A stretch of 64,000 nt of DNA, taken from the NCBI GenBank assembly GCA_963931865.1, contig OZ007507.1, forward strand, positions 13,306,932-13,370,931, in the 5' to 3' direction. The number at the start of each line of letters is the position of its first letter. The stretch's first letter is position 1. The position numbers were made by a program, and so were the translations under genes. Positions 59,652 through 64,000 of the stretch are shown here, piece by piece. The notes under the pieces were generated by a model. The model was given only the letters and a program-made list of their open reading frames with translations, did no database searches and was not told the origin of the DNA. This DNA comes from Axinella damicornis. Its lineage: Eukaryota; Porifera; Demospongiae; Axinellida; Axinellidae.

Positions 59652-62600
59652 GTCATACACACCAAGCGTTGAACGTGTAGTTGGTTGAACAATTTACTTT
59701 TTCGTTCAGAAAATTTTGGCGATTATGTAATGCTCACGTGAGGAAACACACCAGGCTCTCTCCGCTTTTCCGTCCTGCAAGCGATGAGAAGCTGGGCGGG
59801 GCCTGGGAACGAGGCTAGAACAAAACCACACACACATGGAAATGCAACTGCACATATATGCAAATGATTGGCTTTAGCTGGAAAACATGAAGCAAAACTG
59901 CATTCAGTGTGTGGGCTGATAATATGTAGCTAAGGATGTGTGAAGACGTTGAATGCAAAAGGGTAGAACCAGCACAGGTTTCATCACTGCAGAACTCACT
60001 TGGCTAGAAAGGAGAAGTGGTAGGTACGCAGTTCTGTACCACCCTCAACCTGCTTCTTGGTCACTTTCATTGGCCCAACCAGCTGCTCTTCCTTGCCAAA
60101 CCGCAGTGACCTACATGAGTAAAAGATGTTCAATCTTCTGCATAACAATATTTTCTTCGTTTCTCTCTGGATTTCACATTCAGTCCCTGGAAACTGCCTT
60201 GGAAATGTAAAGTGGACAAAATGGCAACTGAAACCGCTCCAATTACATCATGTAGTTCAGACTGTTGCTATGGTAACCGGAACAGCTCCAGTTACGTAAT
60301 ATGTAGTTCAGTCCGCTTCTAGCAACTGGCAAGCTATAGACATGAATGTAGCCTCCTGGACAGCTAATAGACTACCATGCAAGACACAATGCTGCTGCTA
60401 CCCGTATGTATGCTAAGGTACTGTTGCTTTATCACAGTCAGGTACAGATGGCTATCCACGTGCACCCTTGTGCTTCTTCACACTCCGGACTGTTTAGCAC
60501 AACTCTCAATGCTATAACATACGTATACATGTACGTAACCATGCCACTCCCAAAGAACTCGTTCTAGTCTGTATTTTCATTGACTCAGTAGAGCTATAGC
60601 CCCTTTAGAACTCCTGATTCATCCTGTATGTCCTCACCCCACAAGTATGCTCACATTTGCTAAACTCGCTGGCAGCAACAAGAGATCCATACTATGACCT
60701 TGCAGCAAGGGGGCCTGGGAAAATCTTTAATCATTAGTGTTGAAAGGACTAGTGTCCACATGCATACAAAATCACCTGATTCTCAGTTTCAGATCGGTTG
60801 TCTTCTTTGCGGCCATGACAACTGCTGAGACCTCATGAGACACTGCTTTCAGCACCAGTTGGTGGGGAGAGGAGCTGAAGAAGGAAAGATAGGTGCATCA
60901 AATGTATATCAACAGGGGGAATCAGGAACAAGTGCCTCACTAATGTGCTTGTGCCAACTTTCTAGAAAGATCACACACTCAATTAAGAAGCACCTGGACC
61001 AGTGAGTGTACTGTATGAAGGAGAACACATGTCCAGTAGCCTGCCATGCGGAGTGTGGCATCTCATAAAAAAACACTTACCCAAGTAGACGTGATTGTTA
61101 ACCTTTGTTATAATTGGTATCAAGAGTGCATGATTACATCATCTTAGATCTCTGCTGCCACAATGAAGATGATGACATCAGGCACTCAAGTCAACACTAT
61201 TCAAAGCATCCGATACTCACGTCTTGAAAGTATAGGCTACTCACGATACTCACGTCTTGAAAGTATAGGCTTCCGACTCAAACTTGTGACAGGACTTTGG
61301 GTTCAAGGTATAGGCACCTGCATGAACAACAAAAAGCCAAAGAGCTTCACATTTGAATGGTACAGTAGTGCTCATGCTATTACCTGGCTTTTTCAGGCAG
61401 AGTCCGTGTGTTCCCTTCCTCAGCTTCATATCTTTGGTCTCATTACCATGGAGACAGCTCTGTGGGAATGTTTCATTGTAGCATCTTTGCTGTGCCCTTA
61501 TAAGCTAAAGCAGTGTCTATTCACTGCACCCAAAATGTCCTTTTCAGTCATTTTCAGTGTAGGACAGAAGCTGGACATAACTATTCAGCTTATTACGTAG
61601 GTCCCTAAACCTCTTCCCTTTGCCTAGCTACTATACACTGGTTCTTTGAGTCCTAGAGGTCAAAGGTCACGTGAATATTTACTGAGATTTGATTAGAAGA
61701 GCAGTTATTAGTGCAAGACCAGACTCTAGCCTTTTGCTAAGCATGCATAGGAAACAGAAATCATCTATGACAATGACTGAAGCTCGTTAAATATGGTGAT
61801 GACCTTCGACCTCAACTGGCTTGAAGAAAGGAAGGAAAGACGCTTAACACTTTAACCGATGAAGCCGTCTACAGACGGCATGAGATTTCATCAGTGATGT
61901 CAGACTTCCGGCAATGTCCTTGGGAGATAGGCTCTGCGCCAGCAGAGAGGGCGGGGCAGGGGGAGGTGGGTGGGTGCACCCGAAGGGTGCAGACAGCATG
62001 GCGGTGTTTGGGCTTAGTCTTGAAGAGCCCCTGGTTGGAGCCTAGCGGGCCACTTCTGTCCTCCTTTGCACAAATGGGCTGAGAAAACAGTCCTCTCGCC
62101 TTGTAGGCCCTCCTTTTCTGGCAGTGAAGCATTTTTCTCAGTCTAGTCGAGCGATGGTCGGCCGAGAGCCGTGACTATTGGATGTCCCTTGATGGGTGGG
62201 TGTGGTTAAAGTCACGAAAGTGTAGAGGATTGCTGCAAGGTCAGGTGTGTGGAGTTTGGGGGCTGAAAAGCTGAGAGAACTGGAGATATGGTAGGTTTAA
62301 TGCATCCATACGCTACTAGAGACCTCCGGAGAAAAATAATTTATCGGTTAATGGGTTAAACAGGTAGCCTCGTTCCCGGGCCTCCACGCCCAGCTGCTGT
62401 CGCTTGCAGTACAGCCATCTCTCAGCGGTTATGTTTCATGTTGTATATATGTAGGACCTGCTTCTCATCTGGAGTTTGTATGGTCTCTGAGCATCTCTGG
62501 AACAGGTAACAGCAAGTTGAATACTGTGAATATGTATCAGCAGAATCCGTGACGTCAGCAGCGGCACGCATCACGTGCGAAATCCGTCCAGTCAGGCCTC

Positions 62601-63093
62601 CCCCTAGCTTTTTGCACTGCAAGTGACAAAAGCTGGAAGGCCTGGGAACGATCGAGGCTATCAACATGCTAAGCAAGTACGTAACTTGAGCAAGTCAATA
62701 CGCATGCATAGCTTCGATCAGTCCTACACTGAAAATAGCTGAAAGGGCAATTTTGGGAGAGTCTGTAGTCCAGTCCAGCGAATAGACACTACCCCATTAT
62801 ACATACATACCAGAGTAATGTCATGTTGTTCCACTGAATACTTGAGGGCATAGCCGATCTGTTTGAACACAAGCGGGGGTGGTTGGCTAAGGACTATCTC
62901 CACCTCCACGGAGTCCTCATTCCAGCACCAAGCATCATACTCCAGCCTCACTGCAGAGGAAGGTCATCACAAGTATGTTACAAAAGTGACACAATGGCAC
63001 TGCCACTCCGGCCCGCAATGGTTTGCTCAAAGCTGATGTACATGTACCTACAATTCCCATGAGGGATGTGGTGGTGGTGGTGGTGGTGGTGGT

Positions 63094-63127
<34 letters not shown>

Positions 63128-63816
63128 AGGGCATATTAGGCTAGTGCAGGCATAAAATTTCCGTTAAACGTTTCTGTGACAATACACCCTCATACGCATA
63201 CATTATCGAGTTGCTAGAACCATATTACCTACGACTTGTCCAGGTAGTACATCAGAGAACTGGAATTTTCCACTCCTCTTTTCGGGAACGATCTACAAAA
63301 ATGGATATCCCATTGTCAAGCTGTTGCCGCAAAGATTAAATAGAGTACTAAATTCTTACGTCATAAATACTCTTAATTCACACGATTTTTACCAGTAATT
63401 TCCATGCTGAGCCCAGTGTAGCATGGGTAACATACACCAAGGCTTCAAGCTCTTTATAAAGGCACCAGGGAAATCAATTCTTGAACAAATAACAGGAGGG
63501 AGAAGTGATGCAATGATGGTCTGTCTCTGTGTAACAGAAGTCAAGGGTTCGGTGGGCAGGAATAGACTAGTGACGTGCGCGCATGACCTTCACACTTGAT
63601 CTCACATATTGACACTACATCCACCCAAGATGGTATAAGATGGTATCGCACAAGGCTGTCAATGCATCAGACTAACTGACTAAGAGCTGAGCTCACAAGG
63701 CAAAAGTGTGTTATGCAGGCATAGGACAAAACGTACCTTCGTGGTCAATTTCGGTTCTGGTTCCCCACTGTCCAGTAGCACCCTACTCAGAGTTACGGTC
63801 ATTTCAGGACAGTTTT
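43179..63816 (-). CDS. NOMO1: Nodal modulator (NOMO), 3' portion, about 20 exons
   Basis: Minus-strand exons, 5' to 3': 63737-63816, 63229-63292, 62811-62950, 61384-61459, 61254-61317, 60776-60874, 60000-60110, 59183-59265, 58842-58992, [gap], 57668-57781, 57319-57381, 57151-57215, 56949-57006, 53752-53838, 53104-53187, 47995-48105, 46760-46861, 45088-45207, 44041-44133, a tentative 18-bp exon 43886-43903, and 43179-43286 (stop TAA). Phases agree across the placed junctions. Signature segments are YDAWCWN, PKSCHKFESEAYTF, VDGQVDPPLEG, HPLPGVLVSLSGANFRSNN, GRVTSLNRQPLEGV, KGGYRLRGLL and ITGNVITEQKYL. They match vertebrate NOMO in order, then a TM helix (IFALLCAVAVVFAIVN) and a basic tail. NOMO is an ER protein of stacked Ig-like/carboxypeptidase-regulatory-like domains, part of the NCLN-TMEM147-NOMO (BOS) translocon complex. 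The N-terminal half lies beyond 64000. One exon expected between 57781 and 58842 (after KY.., before MADGLG) was not found. The donor at 53104 (GTCGGT) is weak. Confidence 0.85.
44418..44925. mobile_element. Intact copy of the TTAA-type (piggyBac-like) element
   Basis: It begins TTAACTCTTTAGGGCCC and ends GGGAAAGGGCTAA. Over about 500 bp it is the inverse of the split copy at 13620-16835 and related to 61844-62360. It lies in a NOMO intron (44133-45088). The absence here of any array supports later insertion of the array in the other copy. Confidence 0.7.
45548..45862 (+). repeat. GC-rich minisatellite, ~36-bp unit
   Basis: About nine imperfect units of GGGAGCAGCAGCTGAAGCGG ACGCAATC. All frames are open for some distance (hence apparent ORFs on both strands), but this is a property of the repeat. 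It lies in the NOMO intron 45208-46759. Confidence 0.85.
46315..46556 (+). repeat. Partial copy of the dimeric repeat unit
   Basis: It retains CCATTGCTCGAGCGC, GCCATTGCTGACTCGATCGA-like sequence, GTGTTAATTGGAATGAACTG and the terminal GGCTACCAGGAGTGCGGTTG CCCCTCG. It lies in the NOMO intron 45208-46759. Confidence 0.65.
47151..47791. mobile_element. 641-bp TIR element in a NOMO intron
   Basis: 36-bp terminal inverted repeats differ at only 2 positions: TATGTGACCCGCTATGAGAA to CGACCACTCGCAG on the left, and its inverse ending TAGCGGGTCACATA on the right. No transposase is encoded. The short minus frames inside (around 47365-47642) are not recognisable. It lies between NOMO exons 46760-46861 and 47995-48105. 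Confidence 0.85.
48345..48495 (-). repeat. Diverged inverted half-copy of the dimeric repeat unit
   Basis: GCAGTGGCAGCCAACAAGAA, CCAAAGTGAGTTTCC, GTGGTCATGACGGC and CAATCGGAATTTTTGTG follow, in inverse orientation, the order of the first half-unit in the array at 14082-16781. It is adjacent to the left end of the transposon at 48548. Confidence 0.5.
48833..50452 (+). pseudogene. THAP-domain DDE transposase (DDE_Tnp_4-like), frameshifted
   Basis: The ATG at 48833 starts a THAP zinc finger (C-x2-C in ACIVCGN, then YSRVCSRHF supplying C and H; about residues 1-85). A Pro/Ser-rich linker, a short coiled coil (LLARIEALEAENTSLKKH) and a helix-turn-helix-like segment (LSFRFGVSPAAISRYI) follow. The catalytic domain has D in AIIDGSEIF, D in MADRGF and E in HVERAIGRIK. 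A one-base change near 49817-49826 shifts the frame between RERF and PYAIIDG. Another missing base near 50246 shifts it again between GRIKT and ILKQTLPISMARL. The acidic tail (DVEDYFEDLSDLDS) ends at TAA 50450-50452. All catalytic residues survive, so inactivation is through frame only. Sequencing error at homopolymers is an alternative explanation. Confidence 0.85.
50501..52523 (-). pseudogene. SAP-SWIM-YqaJ nuclease gene of the transposon, four exons, interrupted
   Basis: Exons (minus): 52339-52523, 52078-52277, 51757-52018 and 50501-51684, with GT-AG borders and matching phases. Exon 1 holds a SAP-like DNA-binding motif (MPELRWWLLCRGI...WNKQKLLSRF). Exons 3-4 together form a SWIM zinc finger (TCECAAG, then SCTHVSAVLHAL across the splice). 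Exon 4 encodes a YqaJ/lambda-exonuclease-type domain: WFEVRRYHITASRFGEI, HPFLGATPDG, VEVKCPY and YYAQVQGQM carry the expected acidic and lysine active-site residues. Breaks: a one-base loss near 51540, a frameshift near 51165, and stops at 50936-50938 (TGA), 50636-50638 (TGA) and 50621-50623 (TAA). Presumed role is DNA processing during transposition. Confidence 0.8.
52789..53103. other. NOMO intron remainder right of the transposon
   Basis: No coding or repeat feature is recognised here. It is intronic sequence between the transposon's right end and the NOMO exon at 53104-53187. Confidence 0.5.
55387..55972 (-). mobile_element. LINE 3' fragment (CR1/Jockey-like) inside the foldback element
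   Basis: The minus frame 55591-56001 contains SVRPLLEYAVPVWDP, KDIKAIESVQRF and KHCFLYRVLNGL, the same region as in the LINE at 29108-29746 but clearly diverged. An A/T-rich tail at 55387-55402 marks the 3' end. A run of 16 G (55663-55678) interrupts the region. It starts after the RT catalytic motif, so it is severely 5'-truncated. Confidence 0.75.
56088..56529 (-). mobile_element. tRNA-derived SINE
   Basis: On the minus strand the 5' end carries a Pol III A box (TGGCGTAGTGGG, 56502-56513) and B box (GGTTCGATCCC, 56449-56459). A body of about 300 bp follows, with a poly(A) tail (poly-T on plus, 56087-56118). CTATGGTAA flanks both ends (56078-56086 and 56530-56538) as a target site duplication. 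It inserted into the right arm of the foldback element. Confidence 0.85.
57850..58140 (+). repeat. ACGCA/CACGCAGACG-rich low-complexity tract
   Basis: Degenerate repeats of ACGCAGACG, CACACACGGACGC and GCATGCACGCA. It lies in the NOMO intron where one expected exon could not be found, so repeat expansion or replacement may have affected this interval. Confidence 0.6.
58198..58431 (+). other. Plus-strand exon-like open frame inside a NOMO intron
   Basis: The frame reads through YYGFSHFNKSDMY, YMEGVRAVCQWFQDIA and EIDTAIEWEYNATF, with ordinary amino-acid composition, then a GACAG|GTATAT donor at about 58431. It is opposite in direction to NOMO. No acceptor, start or partner exon is certain and I do not recognise the family. 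It could be an exon captured by a mobile element or a piece of a nested gene. Confidence 0.35.
59422..59818. mobile_element. Foldback element, TAGCCTCG family, expanded by a G run
   Basis: CTAGCCTTGTTCCCAGGCCC and GGGGCCTGGGAACGAGGCTAG ends. Inner inverted pieces include TTTCCTCACGTGTGTGACG / CACGTGAGGAAACACAC. A 40-base G run (59609-59648) lies inside. Confidence 0.75.
59609..59648 (+). repeat. 40-base G homopolymer
   Basis: Uninterrupted G run in a NOMO intron, within the foldback element. Confidence 0.9.
61844..62360. mobile_element. TTAA-type (piggyBac-like) element, third copy
   Basis: TTAA then CACTTTAACCGAT at the left; ATCGGTTAATGGG then TTAA at the right. The body shares GGCAATGTCCTTGGGAGATA and the GGGAGGTGGGTGGGTGCACC segment with 13620 and 44418. 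It lies in a NOMO intron. Confidence 0.7.
62365..62660. mobile_element. Foldback element, TAGCCTCG family
   Basis: TAGCCTCGTTCCCGGGCCTC and AGGCCTGGGAACGATCGAGGCTA ends, with GCTGTCGCTTGCAGT / ACTGCAAGTGACAAAAGC inner arms. It directly follows the TTAA-type element. Confidence 0.75.
63094..63126 (+). repeat. 33-base G homopolymer after a (GGT)n run
   Basis: (GTG)n at about 63068-63093 runs into 33 G residues, 100 bp from the NOMO exon at 63229-63292. Possibly a G-quadruplex-forming site in the intron. Confidence 0.9.
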
Positions 63817-64000
63817 CTGGAGGTAAGAGATGCACGTAACCATGCACACAGCACATTAGGGTAGCTACGTAGAACACACCTGTCAAAAACACTTATTTGT
63901 ATGGTTGCCATGTTATACGCCAGCTAAACAACAGACGTGATTACTGCGTAAACACGTATATATGTATATATGTATAGACTGCGTAAACACGTATATATGT

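Overview
This is a eukaryotic genomic window, most probably from a sponge (demosponge-like). It has split genes with GT-AG introns, no operons, and intergenic and intronic DNA packed with short inverted-repeat elements, LINE and SINE copies. A RING / TRAF-type zinc finger / MATH gene of a kind greatly expanded in sponges, and a nodal-modulator (NOMO) gene, point to an early-branching animal. The species assignment is inference; no marker gene proves it.

Left half (1-36 kb): a tandem family of TMEM104-like multipass membrane proteins (SLC36/38 amino-acid-transporter fold). Each full gene has three coding exons joined in phase 0. Exon 1 carries the N-terminal helices, exon 2 TM3-7, and exon 3 TM8-11 plus the tail. 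The order is A1 (cut by the window start), A2 (exons 2-3 intact, only damaged exon 1 candidates), B3 (complete, 602 aa), a broken A-type exon 2, and B5 (complete, 602 aa). B3 and B5 lie in a segmental duplication of about 5-7 kb. It also carries, downstream and on the opposite strand, a fibronectin-III-like / single-TM gene fragment. A LINE copy sits in the B5 block and is absent at the matching place in the B3 block.

Middle (36-43 kb): little coding sequence, then on the minus strand a TRAF-like gene with a frameshifted second MATH domain and a secreted, probably GPI-anchored, protein made of two cysteine-rich repeats.

Right half (43-64 kb): the 3' part of NOMO on the minus strand. About 20 exons could be placed by reading frame, splice sites and remembered similarity to vertebrate NOMO; the 5' part lies beyond the window. 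Its introns hold a 4.2-kb two-gene DNA transposon (THAP-DDE transposase plus a convergent SAP-SWIM-YqaJ nuclease gene, both decayed), a 2-kb foldback element with minisatellite arms invaded by a LINE fragment and a tRNA-derived SINE, a 641-bp TIR element, and several members of a hairpin family with TAGCCTCGTTCCCAGG ends.

Other notable repeats are a five-unit tandem array whose units are internally dimeric, nested inside a TTAA-flanked (piggyBac-like) element, and several 33-60-base G or C homopolymers. All exon boundaries come from manual reading. No alignment, RNA data or database search was available.
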